64,000 bases of DNA from Sepioteuthis lessoniana (taxonomy: Eukaryota > Mollusca > Cephalopoda > Myopsida > Loliginidae): positions 93,985,443 to 94,049,442 of the forward strand of contig OY757911.1 in assembly GCA_963585895.1 (NCBI GenBank), given 5' to 3'. The translations under genes were made by a program, and so were the position numbers. This document shows positions 1 through 12,205 of the stretch, in pieces (within the stretch, counting starts at the first letter, position 1; each line of letters starts with the position of its first letter). Under the pieces are notes generated by a model, which saw only the letters and a list, made by a program, of their open reading frames with translations, did not search any database and was not told the origin of the DNA.

Positions 1-820
1 CAAGTAGACGTACTCATTCATCTCAATTTATTCGCTTCCCACCACTATACGAGCGTGTGGCACATCATAGGTGCGCATGAATTTAGATTTCAAAACAATA
101 CGAAAAAAATAATACATTGCCAATAAAAGAAACATAAAGATCATTTGAGAATCTCTTCTTTTTTTTTACAATCGATGTATGTTAACAAGCAAAAGAAAGT
201 ATATTACTTTACAACTGAAAAAAAATAATACTTTAAAACAAAACACGTTATTGCCTAACTCCCGAAAAGAATATTTTAAAAATAATTGCAACCACTTAAT
301 AATATTGTAGTAATTGAATATAAATGAAGATATCAACTTGGGATTATTCAAATTTTCGGAGATGTTTCCTGTGTACATAATTGAGACTCCTGGCTTTTAA
401 TGGTTTTATGATTCAAGTCTTTATGCACTGATATCAATTAAGCTATTTTAATGAATCTTAATTATCGTCTGTTGATCGATTGAAATACGTGATAATTTCT
501 TCTATAGTAATTATCATTGTAACATGTGATTCGTTTTATTCATTCACCTCCTCGTGATGCAATTAGTGTACTTCTATTTGCTTTGTCTGGATATAAATTA
601 ATTCGTTGTGGCACAAGACCAGAAGTATCGGTCATCCAGTGAGGCTGTTTCATGCTTTTGAACTTATTCATTGAGCTCTTTGTTCTTTCAACAAGACTTC
701 GACAAACAATTCAACCGAATTCTCCAAACCGTCATAGCGTAACGGTTATCATCAAATGGAATCGGCAAATGATTTCAAATTCTTGCATTAATGCAATTGT
801 GAAATGTTGGAATAAATATT
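1..820. other. AT-rich spacer, nothing recognised
   Basis: No repeat head, transposase motif, long open frame or tandem array could be recognised. Open frames here are short and AT-rich and look random. Confidence 0.5.
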
Positions 821-821
821 T

Positions 822-960
822 TCTCCTCATACGGCCGACTAGGTTCTTTAGCCTTGGACAGTCTTGAGGAAGGAAAACTCAAACCGGCGATATCCCTCTT
901 AAAATAGCCTTTTGCCGTATTTGGCCGATAGGTTCGGTATAAAGTTTTCTCTCTGGATCC
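822..960 (+). repeat. possible decayed tRNA-like module D
   Basis: The stretch with GGCCGACTAGGTTCTTTAGC followed by a 'tcttgagga' block resembles module D copies near 25.6 and 26.0 kb (gggcagact-ggttctttcgccttggttaggcaa). A second partial echo (ggccgataggttc) follows about 80 bp later. The match is short and decayed, so the assignment is weak. Confidence 0.3.
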
Positions 961-1350
961 AAACATACATATGGCAAACAACAAAAGCAACATGCTCAAA
1001 ACAATTTGTTAATGAGTTTCCATGCATGTTGCCGGAAAAAAAAAGAAAGAGACGTCAGTTCACAGAAAGAAAATTAAACACGTGGGCCTGGAGAAATATT
1101 CCTCATTTCTTAGCTAGTCACTGCATTTAAGGTCTTTGTTCTCAGCCAGCTGTTCGTTACCCGCTTTAAAATCCCTCAACTATCGTTGTGATAGTTTCTC
1201 TCACTTCTCAGGTGAATCTGTTGACCGCTAAGTTGTGAAGGACGCTTAATACATTACAAATGCTTGTAATTGTAATTTGTTCCATAATACAAACACATAA
1301 ATGTTCTCATATACTTGACTTGGCTCAGTAAGAAGATTACTTTTATAGAT

Positions 1351-1603
1351 TTGCTGGGTTGCCTTGTGAGTAGAGTGTTCGCCAATGGTCCGGGAGTCCT
1401 GGATTCAATCCCAGGTTGCGTCATACCAAAGACTTTAAAAATGGTACTTGATACATCCTTGCTAAACACTTAACAATATAAGGTATGTATCAAGGGTAAA
1501 GTGGACCAATCTAGGGAAAGAAGTAGAGCCCTCCCCTACACCCCGGTGTGGCAGCTTTTGAAAAGGGAGCCTTCTGGTCGCTCTCTTTACTTTTACTTAC
1601 TAA
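1351..1603 (+). repeat. SINE-B copy (tRNA-derived SINE)
   Basis: The head carries a tRNA-like A-box region (gtgagtagagtg) and a B box (GATTCAATCCC), followed by the family body: 'gcgtcataccaaagact', 'atggtacttgat', 'aagggtaaagtgga', 'ccctcccctacacc', 'gggagccttctggtcgc'. It ends with the family's CTTA-type tail. SINE-B is a non-autonomous retroposon with an internal RNA polymerase III promoter derived from a tRNA; it encodes no protein and would need a LINE enzyme in trans. This copy is nearly complete but has point changes throughout. Confidence 0.85.
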
Positions 1604-4100
1604 AAAGACGCAGATCAAACGATGAAGGGAACGATTTTTTTTTTTTTTTAAAGAAGAGTGTCATTTTTTAAAAGTACAATGAAAGTGTATGTTTGTTTCA
1701 TATTTGTTGGTTATACTCTACTTAATCTTACTTTGAACATTTCTTGACGAAATTTAAACAAGTGTTGTTAAGAACGTATTCAATTTTCCCGGTGGGGGGG
1801 TCACTAGTCGCCATTCCCATGTACAACCACTGAAAATTGTTATGGATTACATTGCGTTCTGTTAACCAAAGCAACGGTGGAAATCGTCTTGGAGTGGATA
1901 AGGTAACGGAAAACGCAAATGCCTTAAAAGATTATCTAACTTACGAGATCTGAAAAATATTTGACAGAATGTCTATCATTAAATGAATATATTTTCTGGG
2001 TTGTTTCCTTCATGACTCAACCTCGAGTAGAATATACTGAAAGAGGTTCTTAGTTCCATCTTTTGATCCTAAACCGACTAGGTTTTTTTTTTAATTGCTG
2101 CCTTTCCTGTGTATCTCACAAAAAAGCGAAAAACTTGAGCTTCGTCTACCCTTCCTTTATAAATGTCGACCTCCCACGCTTTCTTATTCTAAAATTTTCA
2201 TGTGGATAACATCTGCACATATGTGGTCACGAGTTGACCCTAAGCATCTGGTTGTCTACTTGCAGCTCACCCCATTACATTAGGTCCATTGAACAAAGTC
2301 GATATTATAGTGATTAAGAATTAATTGACGGTACCAGTATTGTGCAATTAGGAATTCTGTTGTATTCATAAATTACCGTGAAATCAACATAGTTGCCGAT
2401 CAATATTTGATTAAACATATGAACAGGTTAATATGTAATCTCTTTTTTCCCAATTCAACATTGTTATTTGTGCAACATTTAGTAATTTTTATGAAAGTAG
2501 TCATCGATTTCCCCTTTTTGTTTTCTTTAGGTTTTTGCATTCCGTGACAAAAATGTTCGTTTTTCTTTCTTACGGATATTACATATTAAGCACATTGTAA
2601 AATGTTTCTGATATTTTTCCTTGAAAAAAAAATAGTAATGCGCAGAATTATAATTTTCCTCAATTATAGATGTCTTTCTGTTTTATTTTTTTCTCTTTTC
2701 CAAATAATGTTCTTCTACATAATCTTTTGAGTAGGTAGAGGAAGAGTCTCTCCTTGAATAGCCGTTTTATGCTATATGAATTCTTCACGTCGAAAGCTTT
2801 CGTGTTTACTTTTCTGAGCATTTATTTGGTTCAATATAACTAATGATAATGAGTATACAATAATAACTTCAATAAACTTCATAAAAATAATTTAACACAA
2901 TTATATAGTTTTACCTAGTAGTATCAAATACAGTTAATTTGCAAACATTTGTTTTTATGTATTTACCCAACCCCTTTCAACTCACAGTTAATTTCCCTAA
3001 GTGAAATAAAGCTAGTTTGTTTAGATTTCCTTCTTCCAGACTGTTTACCTTAACAATTGTTCATAATTTTATATACCCGACTATTTTCCTGTAATATGGG
3101 AGAGAATAGACGGATTCATGCCTTTCTTTACATCATTAGCTCAAAGTGAAATTTTGGTCCATGATTTGAACTTGGTTTATTGAAGCCATGTATATTCATG
3201 GAAGCACTATTAGCGTAATGGAATTGGTGACCTATCTCCATTTAAGAACCCATTTGAACACTGAAATCCTGTAAACCCCTATCCTTGTTGAGGGCATAGG
3301 AGTAAATAATAGAATAAAAAAAATGATCTGAGCGAAAAGTTTATTCAAACGAAGACGCTATAAAGTCTTGTAAGAAATGATGATTTCTGAAGAGAAAGTA
3401 AAAATGTATGCACGAAATATAGCTAAATATTTTAGCTTAATCTAAAGTTATATATTTTCTGTGTGTAACTATATGAAAGAGAAAAAATGCCTTAAGAGTA
3501 TATGCTGTTGATTTTCCTTTTCGCCAGCTAGCTTACGCTGTTGTAGATGTATTAGTTAGTATACGTAAAACTTATAAGGTTGTTCTATTTGAAATGGTTA
3601 AGTGAGGTTGAAATTAAAGGCATTTTTGAAAGAAAAAATGTTTAATTTCCCCTATACAGAAATAAACTGAAAGGTTGAGTAAATATAGCATAAATCCATA
3701 CGTACTAAAGTATTTATTTCTTTGCGTTTGTGCAAAATTAAAGCAGGTTTAACATTCGAAAATGATTGGATGATTCATCTATGCTTAAAAATGAATTTTT
3801 AAAACAATTTAGGATATTAAAGATTTCTTGAATTATTTTAGGTTTTGATCGTTTAAATTTTTCCCGGGAAGTCAAATATTCTTGTTTTTCAAAGTAATTT
3901 TAAAACGAGGGTGAAAGCAAAGCGACGACTTACCAATAAATTCAAAAAATATTCTCTTGTCTATTTTTGTACAAAAATGATCACCTCTTTGTATGTAAAT
4001 CAGTTGATTTCTCATATATTTATCCACAATTCAAACTGATTTATTTAATCCACTACCTATATGTCAGAATGGATCTGGTATTAAAATCAATGTACCATCC
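1604..4100. other. AT-rich spacer with short homopolymers
   Basis: No repeat family or coding sequence was recognised in about 2.5 kb. It holds a T run near 1637-1649 and a G run near 1792-1800. Any conserved element here is not visible by eye. Confidence 0.5.
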
Positions 4101-4102
4101 TG

Positions 4103-4275
4103 TGGGCAGGGCTTAGAATACGCTGACTGGATCTTTCTTTGACAGGTAAGAACCCTGCACAAAAACTGAGTTCTGGTATGAAAAATTCAACATGTATATA
4201 AGTATAAATGAACAATGTACACGGTTACCCGACGTTACCTAGGCAGGTTGGCATATCATTAAAATCAGTCAGATG
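4103..4275 (+). repeat. SINE-A fragment, subtype c, internally deleted
   Basis: The head motif (gggcagggcttagaatacgc-tgactg) and 'gtaagaaccctgc' match SINE-A. The core is missing, and the copy jumps to a subtype-c tail (ggcaggttggcatatcattaaaatcagtca), the same ending as copies near 16.9, 24.9, 45.5 and 61.2 kb. Confidence 0.6.
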
Positions 4276-6046
4276 ATTTTAAGTATTTATGTATAATGCT
4301 CCTTTAAAATTATTTAGTTTCAATCTTATTTAAAGATGATAGTCTGTTTGCATAGAATTATATTTTTCAGTTTTTACATTAAATTAAAAAAAAATTACGC
4401 TTTTCATAGATACCTATACGATCCATCGATTGGATCCAAACGCGTCTTTTTGGATCTAGGATTGACAGCAAAGAATGGTTGAACAGCTCCAGATGAAGAG
4501 GCTAACCACGTAATGCAGTTTATTGTCATATTCTGTACCTGTTTCTTATTGGTTTAAAATGCAAGACATTAACTGCGAAATGGAAGTGAAGGGTGTAAAA
4601 TCGTAAGCATAATATAACTTGATCGTCGCTTTAATGGACTCTTCGCTTATCCTCTTTTTATGCCATTCTGCATCTCGAATATAAATATTCATCTGTGAGT
4701 GTAAATTTACCACCGTCTTAACTCATTTACTAGTAGTGTGTGGGCGTTGGTTATAATTATGTGTATAGCAGAATGTGAAGGTGAACAGCATATGAAAAGA
4801 CAGAAAATGCACTTCCTTTTGTCTCTGTTGCGAAAATAAATTATCTACTTACACATATTCACTATGATTTATATTTATACCTTTTTATATATATTTGTCT
4901 AATGTGTACGTATGTTCATGTATTCGTCTGTGAGTATTGATAAATTAAATTACAGAAACAGACATTTGCTTTTACCTACTGGAAGTCGTTGGCATGTAAT
5001 TATGAATAGTTTATAGAATGACATTAATAAATTCTGATCAGTTAAAAATAACTAAACTATTTCCAACAGATTTTTAAAGGAAAAAAGCTCATCTCACTGC
5101 TTCGACTAACGTCATTGTAAATTATTCTGTGGAAGTTTTATTATTGCAATTGATCGAAAAATAAAATAAAATATATTAAAAAAGGCTATTAAAATGTCCA
5201 ACGCCTCTGGAAGCTAACAAGAAATACTGTGGCTTGTTAAATGCGTTGATCAATGAGGAAGTTCCCACTGCCATCTTTAGAAAGATATTAGAGGTGGGGA
5301 AAAAACCATTTGTATCTTAGCGATTACAAGTTTTATTGTCTGCGCAGTCAGTCAACCTCTGTACAAAATGTGTTAAATGCATGGCTTAACATATAAGAAC
5401 AAGTTTTACATAAACCTAGATATATTCACACATTTCAACACTTTTAATGATATCAAAATCAATCTGATGTTCACTTGAATATTTCACTATTACAAACTAA
5501 ATCTTGACTTAACACTTCTAGGGAAAATACTTATCGATTATAATTAATCAACATTTTCACTCTGTTCTCAGAGGGGCTATTATTCTTTAGAGTTGTCCTC
5601 TATATCTTCGTGGATAAACTGAGGTGATAAGCTATTGATACCAGGATGGAGGGTGACAACAAAGAAGGGAAATATTGTCCGTTGTAACTTTCGTTGGGTT
5701 ACGACATTATCAATCATTCCTTTTTGTAAAAGATCTATTAGCAAAAAATAAAATTTCTTGAATGGATTAGATACAGTTTATCGATTGGATGAGGTTGTTT
5801 TTAATAATAGTATTAATATGCACTATCAAAATGATGACGACTCGCCAGAATTGAACACATTTCTTTAAGCTATATTGTATATGAGGATACATTATTCAAA
5901 CTTATATAGACATCGGAAATATTGTTCATGAGTATATCAGTCATAAAATTTACGAGATGATGGTACGATTGTGCTAGGCTAACGAGTTTCTGTAAATTAC
6001 AGCATTTTAAGTTGGATTTAAGCTAACCTCGGATGACACTTTAATC
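4276..6046. other. AT-rich spacer, nothing recognised
   Basis: No repeat head, transposase motif or tandem array was seen. Open frames are short. Confidence 0.5.
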
Positions 6047-6300
6047 GTAAGTAAAGTTGGCGACCTTAGTTGAGGGTGACCTGAAGGCTCCTTTTTCGAT
6101 AGTCACTACATCCAAGTGTAGGAGAGGGTGCTAATCCTTTCCCTTGATTGCTCCACTTTACCCTTGATCCATACCTTATATGGCTGAGTATTAAGCAAGA
6201 AGGCATCACGTACCATTTTTTTAAGGCTTTGGTATGACTTGACCAGGGATTGAACCCAGGTCTTCCAGGCCATTGGCGAACACTCTAACCATCATAAAAA
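6047..6300 (-). repeat. SINE-B copy, nearly complete
   Basis: Read on the minus strand it has the tRNA-like head with B box GGTTCAATCCC, then the conserved SINE-B body, ending at 'gtaagtaaagttggcgacc' on the plus strand, which is the (CTTA)n terminus. The A-box side is degraded (accatcat on plus). The first target flank is not clear enough to call a duplication. Confidence 0.85.
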
Positions 6301-7262
6301 AATATAAATTGTTATGTTTGCGTTTAAGTAAGCCCAGCTTTTGCATTTACTGATAAATTAATCGTACTTCAGGTAACAAAAAAAGGTGCCTTGATTTTGT
6401 TGAAGAATTATTGCAATAGGCGGCGATACGTTTTGTTTCTAGGTTAGGGAATTGCGAACACGCCTATTGACACGTGAATCCATTGGTTACATAAGTCGTA
6501 TAGTCAAATGAAAATAGAATAATTCTGAAAAGTTATACAACAGGCCGTTAATTTAATTTATTTTTTTTAGTTTATCATGTGCAGACTGATTTTTTTTTTT
6601 TTTTAAAAGGAACCTAGATCGGTTGAACTCTGTCCGCTATTGATGGAGGGCGAATCAATTTATAAGTTCGTGTATACATGGCTTTATTTACATTGCGCAT
6701 GTGCTGGGTGTAAGCTTATGAAGCAGCCTAATCGTAATGCGAGGAGCGTGAAAAACTTCCCTTTAAAAGCAATGTAGCGGTCAGGGTATTGACATATGGG
6801 TTGCACCCTGCAGATTTTTCCGTTTCCAAATGCCAAGCTAAATGTCATTGAATGACAAAGCAATTCTGTCTTGATCAATTCGAAAACATTTCTACAAAGG
6901 CTTCTGTGAACCTTTCTTCTTGCTTCCTTTGTATGTCAGTGTTCAGTTTTTTTTGTATGCATTTTCTTACCGAAAGCCTACATATATCACTATGACGGTT
7001 ATGTTTGACTTAAGAAAACCGCACAATATCATGACGATCAAGGATATTATTAGTCAAATAAGACTGATTTATAGAAATAGCAAATGTCCGCCCACCAATC
7101 TTTGCTTGTCTGTCTAGCATCAATAATAAATACTCTCCTGTTAGCCTACCAACACAGGTGGTAAGTTTATAATTATGAAAGTATAAGTAGATTCAGCCGC
7201 AAGATTCATGAACGAATTTGCCACAAATTTTCCGTCCTCTGCAACGATTACCCTGCCGAGGT
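6301..7262. other. spacer, nothing recognised
   Basis: No family match. There is a T run near 6591-6604. The short open frames in this interval have no recognisable motif. Confidence 0.45.
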
Positions 7263-7340
7263 TAGAATGCCTAGTCTGTCCTACTATTTTACTCATAGTT
7301 GGGAAGAGGGAAATGTATTTATGCCTTTTCAAAGAACACT
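7263..7340 (-). repeat. C/D-type composite SINE fragment
   Basis: The plus-strand words 'tagtctgtcctactatttta', 'gttgggaagaggga' and 'atgccttttcaaaga' match, on the minus strand, the junction of the C-type body and the start of module D seen near 34.1 kb and 26.6 kb. It abuts the 5' end of the next SINE-A. Confidence 0.45.
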
Positions 7341-7882
7341 TGCCCAGTTGGCTGGGGGCTGTAGAATACTCCGACTGAACCACTGCAGAAGGGTAAGAGC
7401 CCTCAACATATGTCCTGTCATGACACTAAACAACCCGATGGTGAGGGTCCGGTAGTGCTGGAGCTTTGGGGAAAGTGGAGCACCTCCGCATTGCCATCAC
7501 TCCCAGGTCCACTCTAGCCCATAAAAGAAGCATCTGATTGGGTCCTATCTATGGGTTAAATATATCTAATCTGCGATCATATGCTAAACTAAATTACTTG
7601 AAATAGAACTCTTTTAACATGTAAACTGCGTACTTATGATAAACTTAATTGTTTGAAATAGATCTGTTTTGATATTTAACAGCGTGTAAACGAAAATTAT
7701 ACTCGTATTAAACTTGTTTGTATAAGGAACTGCTTAACTAAACTGAATAGCTTGAAAAAGAAATGTCTTTGACAATCAAACTGTGTACTTATGCTAAACC
7801 GAAATTTGAAATAGAACTATTTACGTGTATAGAAATGGATTTGGCATTAAATAATCTACAAATGTTGATATGCCATAAAACA
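7341..7882 (+). repeat. SINE-A copy, subtype a, with tandem-repeated body
   Basis: A near-complete copy: head (CCCAGTTGGCTGGG...CCGACTG, able to pair as a stem), core ('gacactaaacaacccgatgg', 'gctggagctttgggg', 'gcattgccatcactcccagg'), then 'gggtcctatctatgggt'. The body holds several decayed copies of a unit of about 55 bp (actgtgtacttatgctaaactgaattgtttgaaatagaactgtt type) between about 7561 and 7830. The tail is the hairpin GGCATTAAATAA...TTGATATGCC followed by an A/C-rich end. It has no coding capacity. Confidence 0.85.
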
Positions 7883-8237
7883 AAAACAAGAGGCTGAATT
7901 CTTACAAAGTAGTTATGTACGTATAAAGGTTACATCGTTTTTGTAATATACATAATTCAATGATGGCCCAAGATTTGGCAGAAAGTACTTGCAAAGTAAT
8001 TATTTATGGGAGGTTTATTAACCAATTACCACTGGATATTGTAAAAACGATGAGGTTACTCGGAAGTATAAAAATGTGTAGTTAAAGGATGCCTATATTG
8101 TTTTATCAAATATCTATCTATCAATGAAATCATAAATAGAAGACAGTCGGAAAATATATTTCATTCAACAAATCTCACAATGCATATAATTTCTTTTTTG
8201 AAAAATTCCTAAAATATCTTTCACAAAAAACTTTTCT
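7883..8237. other. spacer, nothing recognised
   Basis: AT-rich, no family match and no open frame of note. Confidence 0.45.
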
Positions 8238-8275
8238 CCTGACGATGACCTAAGCTCAAATTTGTCGGGAACAAT
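8238..8275 (+). ncRNA. degenerate hammerhead-like motif (i)
   Basis: The run CCTGACGATGACC begins with CTGACGA, which fits the hammerhead core CUGANGA and is followed by a candidate stem II strand (TGACC). The expected return strand and GAAA are mutated (gctcaaat), so this is at best a decayed relic. Similar motifs occur at 9786, 32100 and 37471. Hammerhead motifs are known in Penelope-like elements and retrozymes, but no such coding element was seen next to it. Confidence 0.3.
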
Positions 8276-8868
8276 AAAAATGTAAACTTGAATATTTCTA
8301 TTTGTCGTATCGCTTTTATTCTTTATAGAAAAGACACTATCAATTTGTCAATGTCATTTCAGAAAATGTGTGATATTCAGAATCGTAGTTCCAGCTGTCG
8401 CAATCATATCGATACTGTACAGAATAAACAAACTTCTTTTACAATGAGGTTTCTCGCTTTTTCTGCTCTCTACCGTAGCATTCAACACCAGAAGAATTTG
8501 CAGTGTTTCGATCCATAGCTATGAATAAATCTAGAATAATCTTTTTCAAGAGGATTTCAGATCGTTTATAAGAATTCAAATCTTCGCCTAATCAGTGAGT
8601 TTTTTTTTTAACTTGTACATTCAGTATTAGATTTGTTTCTGCATTTACTATCATCGTTAGCAATTTTCATTTATCTTTTAATCGGTTTTTTCAGACTTTT
8701 ACAAGAGCGGTAAGTCTCGAATCCACGTAACTTTCCTGCGACATTCTTACTTGTTACAATTGGCAACTACATTCAGAGATCAGTTGTAATTGCATCTAAT
8801 ACCTCTTTATCCTCACTTTTTAAAAAAAATTCATTCTCATCTTAAACCTATTCTTCATCACTATTTCA
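8276..8868. other. spacer, nothing recognised
   Basis: AT-rich with a short T run near 8601-8609. The open frame at 8288-8518 has no recognisable motif and is likely random. Confidence 0.45.
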
Positions 8869-8976
8869 TTTTCGCATTCATCTAATATATTTTCTTCACC
8901 GATTTTTTTTCGCATTCATCAAGTAAAATTTCTTCGTCGCGACTTTTTTCGCATTTATCTAATTCCTAATCTAGTA
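8869..8976. repeat. minisatellite, about 39-bp unit, three decayed copies
   Basis: The word TTCGCATTCATC recurs at about 8871, 8909 and 8949 (third copy ttcgcatttatc), each followed by an AT-rich stretch, with a shared 'tttcttc' word in the first two. Spacing is 38 then 40 bp. The repeat is pyrimidine-rich on the plus strand. Confidence 0.6.
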
Positions 8977-9684
8977 AAGATAAAATTGCGCGCACGTGTG
9001 TGTAATAAATACATATATATAAAATGACTGTAGTAAATCTAAATTGGAAGTATTATTACTTTCATGTTTAAAAAAAAATCAAGAATATTACAAATGAATG
9101 TAAACCTATAATAGTTAACAACTCTTTTTATCACTTCTTATAAGCAATCAACAAAAGAGAATTTAGATATCTCAATTTTTTAAAAAACCCTTTATCTAAA
9201 GACACCGAATAGAATTTTAAAAAATATCATCACTTGGTCTACAATGCTTAAATTGAAGAAAGAACTGACAATTTCACAAGCAATGTATGAAACAATAGCT
9301 ATGAAAAATCAAACGGTGCTCCTGATTTGAAAAGAGGTGTATCATCTAATCTTATGTTGCTGAAAATTGCAAACCGTCAGCAATTTATATTTATAGAAGA
9401 AATTTTTAAGGAGAAGCATGTTCTAATCATTGTGGTTACAAATGGGTAATACATGTATTTGCCCGCACGGGCCTTTGTGGAAAAGACTGCCCATGGAGTG
9501 GAAACAGTCTTAACCCTCCAGGAAAAGCAATGTTTCGAATGCATTGATCAGTAAAAATCGTAGTGAGTCTTCTGGGACATCGATTTCTTTAAAAAAAACA
9601 GACTTCCGATTACCAATTCCTTGGGTAAAATTGAATTAGTTATTGAGTGACACTAGCGTATATGTAAGTGAATATGATATATAG
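8977..9684. other. spacer, nothing recognised
   Basis: AT-rich, with no family match or coding motif. Confidence 0.45.
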
Positions 9685-9713
9685 CTACACACACACACAC
9701 ACACACACACACC
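9685..9713. repeat. (AC)n microsatellite
   Basis: Uninterrupted alternating A and C, about 14 units, preceded by a short AT-rich run. Confidence 0.95.
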
Positions 9714-9785
9714 TTTTCTTTTGTTTAATCATGTTTGATTAAATAGGACAGTCAAATCGTCTCTGCTTATTCTATCAATTTCTCC

Positions 9786-9822
9786 CCGAAGATGACACCA
9801 TATGAGGCCGAAACTATTCGGT
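9786..9822 (+). ncRNA. degenerate hammerhead-like motif (ii)
   Basis: CCGAAGATGACACC, a short loop, GAGGCC, then GAAAC followed by ATTCGG. It shares the layout core - stem II - GAAA with the motif at 8238, with U4 of the CUGANGA core replaced by C. GAAAC is intact here. It may be a decayed relic only. Confidence 0.3.
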
Positions 9823-10820
9823 TAACATACGACCTGCATTAAAACTCATTCTCTTCCAAAGTCAAAGGACTCATTATTTGAATGGCTAATATAAAATTAA
9901 TTTAGATACATTTGAACATGATTTTAGCTAGAATAAAAAGACCATTTACGTTCCTCCATACTCAACAGGCTGAATTCCATGAAATTTTCATTCCTGACCT
10001 GAAAATTTATAATTTGGTAAATAATCTTTGAGTACGTAAACGGCACTACGATAAACAAGACAGTGCAGTTTAACGAAGGATCTAAGGAGCTACTTCTAAA
10101 GTGCCTCGACTAATGGAATACTCGATGGAATTTGAATTCAAAGATGGCTCTTTTCAATAAAATTTAATGTTTTATTAATTCTTCAATTCTGTTATATTCA
10201 GCATTAGTCCCGATACTTTTTGAAAACATTTTTGTCCATCTCAATCCTCGTTCTTATATACTTTCTCTTGCTGAAGAACTTTTAGATAACTATTAATATA
10301 TATTCACTTCACACGAAGCAAAGCGAAAGGAAATAATTACGTGAGAGATGGTTTTATTTCACTGGCTTCTGATAGTGAGATACATTGGATTCTAAAATAG
10401 CAAGTACTCGCTTTTATTTCTAATGAAGGAAAGTCACATTTATAACTGACTTTAGAAGAAACCTTATCTATTCCTTTTGTTCAAAAGGATGTATTGACCA
10501 TTTTTGTAACTGAATACGAGTTCTTTTATTACATATTTTCATCAGAAAGTAATTAACCAACAAGATCCCTCGCATAGGAGTAATTATTCAGAATCTTAGT
10601 GTCATTTAGAAAGAAAAAGCAAAGCAAAAACAGTGTCTATTGAGTATATATGTTTAAGTTTCAATCCTAGTCCGTTAGCTTAGTGTCCCAAAACACAGAT
10701 TCATAACGTTGTATTTAATTTATTGTAAAAAATAACTCGGTATTTTTGCTAATATATTGTTTTTGAAATAATTATCTTAAGCATAACTGATTGTGTTCAT
10801 CTATTTTCAATACAAAAAAC
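9823..10820. other. spacer, nothing recognised
   Basis: AT-rich, no repeat head or coding motif visible in about 1 kb. Confidence 0.45.
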
Positions 10821-11030
10821 TGCCCTGTTGGTGAGGCTTGGAATATACTGATTATATACTTTGTAGAAGAGTATTGTAGGTATGACACTAAACTGAATGT
10901 GAGGGTGAGGTTTCAGCCCTGGAGCTCTGACAAGTGTAGAGTACATTTTCATTGTCATTATTCTCAGGTTTACCATGACCCGATGAGGAAATACCTGTTA
11001 GTCGCATTTGTGGGTCTGCTTAGACATTTG
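10821..11030 (+). repeat. SINE-A fragment, diverged
   Basis: Head 'tgccctgttggtgaggcttgg', then 'gtatgacactaaactgaatg', 'gccctggagctctga', 'gtagagtac', 'cattgtcattattctcagg' follow the SINE-A core in order with many substitutions. The RTE LINE begins about 20 bp downstream. A tail-like piece (aataacccctaattatttgtcatgcc) on the other side of the LINE, near 12265-12300, may be the rest of the same copy. Confidence 0.65.
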
Positions 11031-11052
11031 TAATAGATAGGACAGTGTGTGT

Positions 11053-12205
11053 ATCATCATCATCATCATCATCATGTCGCGCCGCCAGCGCGGATATCCT
11101 TGACCCTCTCTCGCCATTTCTCCCTATCATTCATCGCCTCCGGCAGGTCTTCAGGGTTACATCCTGTGTCCTCACATAATTGCTGTATGTATGTTCGTGC
11201 TGGTCGTCCCACTCTTGCACATCCATATGTGGGGGTCCACTGGAGTACATCGCTTATGAGCTCGTCCTTGCTTCTCCAGCAGTGTCCTGCGTGTCTGGTT
11301 CGTCGAACTTGTATAGTTGTATAGTTGGGGGGCAAGTGTCCGTATAGTTGGAGTCTCGTGGGGTGCTGTCGCCAGGACTTGTTTAATACTGCTCTCAACA
11401 TTCTTGAGTAATTTCCGTCCAGCCTCCTCTCCAGCCGCTTCGTAAGCGTCCATGTGGTGTATCCATATAGCAGTATCGACACAACCGCTGCCTGGAAGAA
11501 ACTGCGTTTCATTTTATCAGTTAGGTCCGACTTCCATATGATCGAGAGCCTATCGATAGCTGTCCATGCTTTCGTCAGTCGTGTGTCGATGTCTTTTTCG
11601 GTTGATGAGATGCTACTTCCTAGGTAGGTGAATTTGTCGACTAGTTTCAGAGAGGCTCCGTCTAGTGTGGCAATGTTGCCCGTTTGGTTGTAACACATAT
11701 ATTCAGTTTTGTTTGCATTGACATGGAGGCCAATGCCAGCTGCGGCTCGTTCCAGACTATGCAGTAGTGTCTCTGCTTGATTAGGCGTATTCGCTAGTAT
11801 CGCCAAGTCATCAGCGTAGTCGGCGTCCGTGATTGTTTTTGCGGGGTACCTTTTGCTTCTTCTCTTAGTCAGCTCTAAGCCATTTTCTCTGATTTTGTCG
11901 ATCGAAGTCCTAAGCACATAGTCTAGACAGATGATAAAGAGGTACGGGGCTAGTGTTTCTCCTTGTAGTACTCCTGCAACAATGTCGAAGTATTCCGTGT
12001 CTTCATCTGGTGAACGTACTTTCACTTTGGTGTTTCTGTAGAGAATCATTATCGCTGCTACTGTTTCTTTTGGTAGGCCGTATGCTAGTAGGATTTGCTC
12101 CATCTTCCCTCTGTGTATGGAATCGAAGGCCTTGGTAAAGTCGACAAATAGTAATGTCGCCTGTAAGTTTTTTGCCCGAACGCCTTCCAGGATTCTACGA
12201 AAACC
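11053..12205 (-). mobile_element. RTE-type LINE, 5'-truncated, (ATG)n tail
   Basis: A non-LTR retrotransposon fragment whose only content is the 3' two thirds of the reverse transcriptase frame. Its 3' end is a short (ATG)n microsatellite (11053-11075, ATC repeats on plus) with essentially no 3' UTR, because the stop codon lies in the tail. The endonuclease domain and RT start are absent, as expected for aborted target-primed reverse transcription. The element seems inserted in a SINE-A copy (core upstream at 10821-11030; a tail-like remnant near 12265-12300). Two further copies of the same clade are at 46560 and 58245. Confidence 0.9.

Noticed and set aside
7141..7383. 80-codon minus-strand frame
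   Set aside because: It overlaps a C/D SINE fragment and the SINE-A head and shows no protein motif.
11049..11324. Plus-strand open frames opposite the reverse transcriptase
   Set aside because: They are antisense shadows of the RTE reading frame; the minus-strand translation carries the RT motifs.
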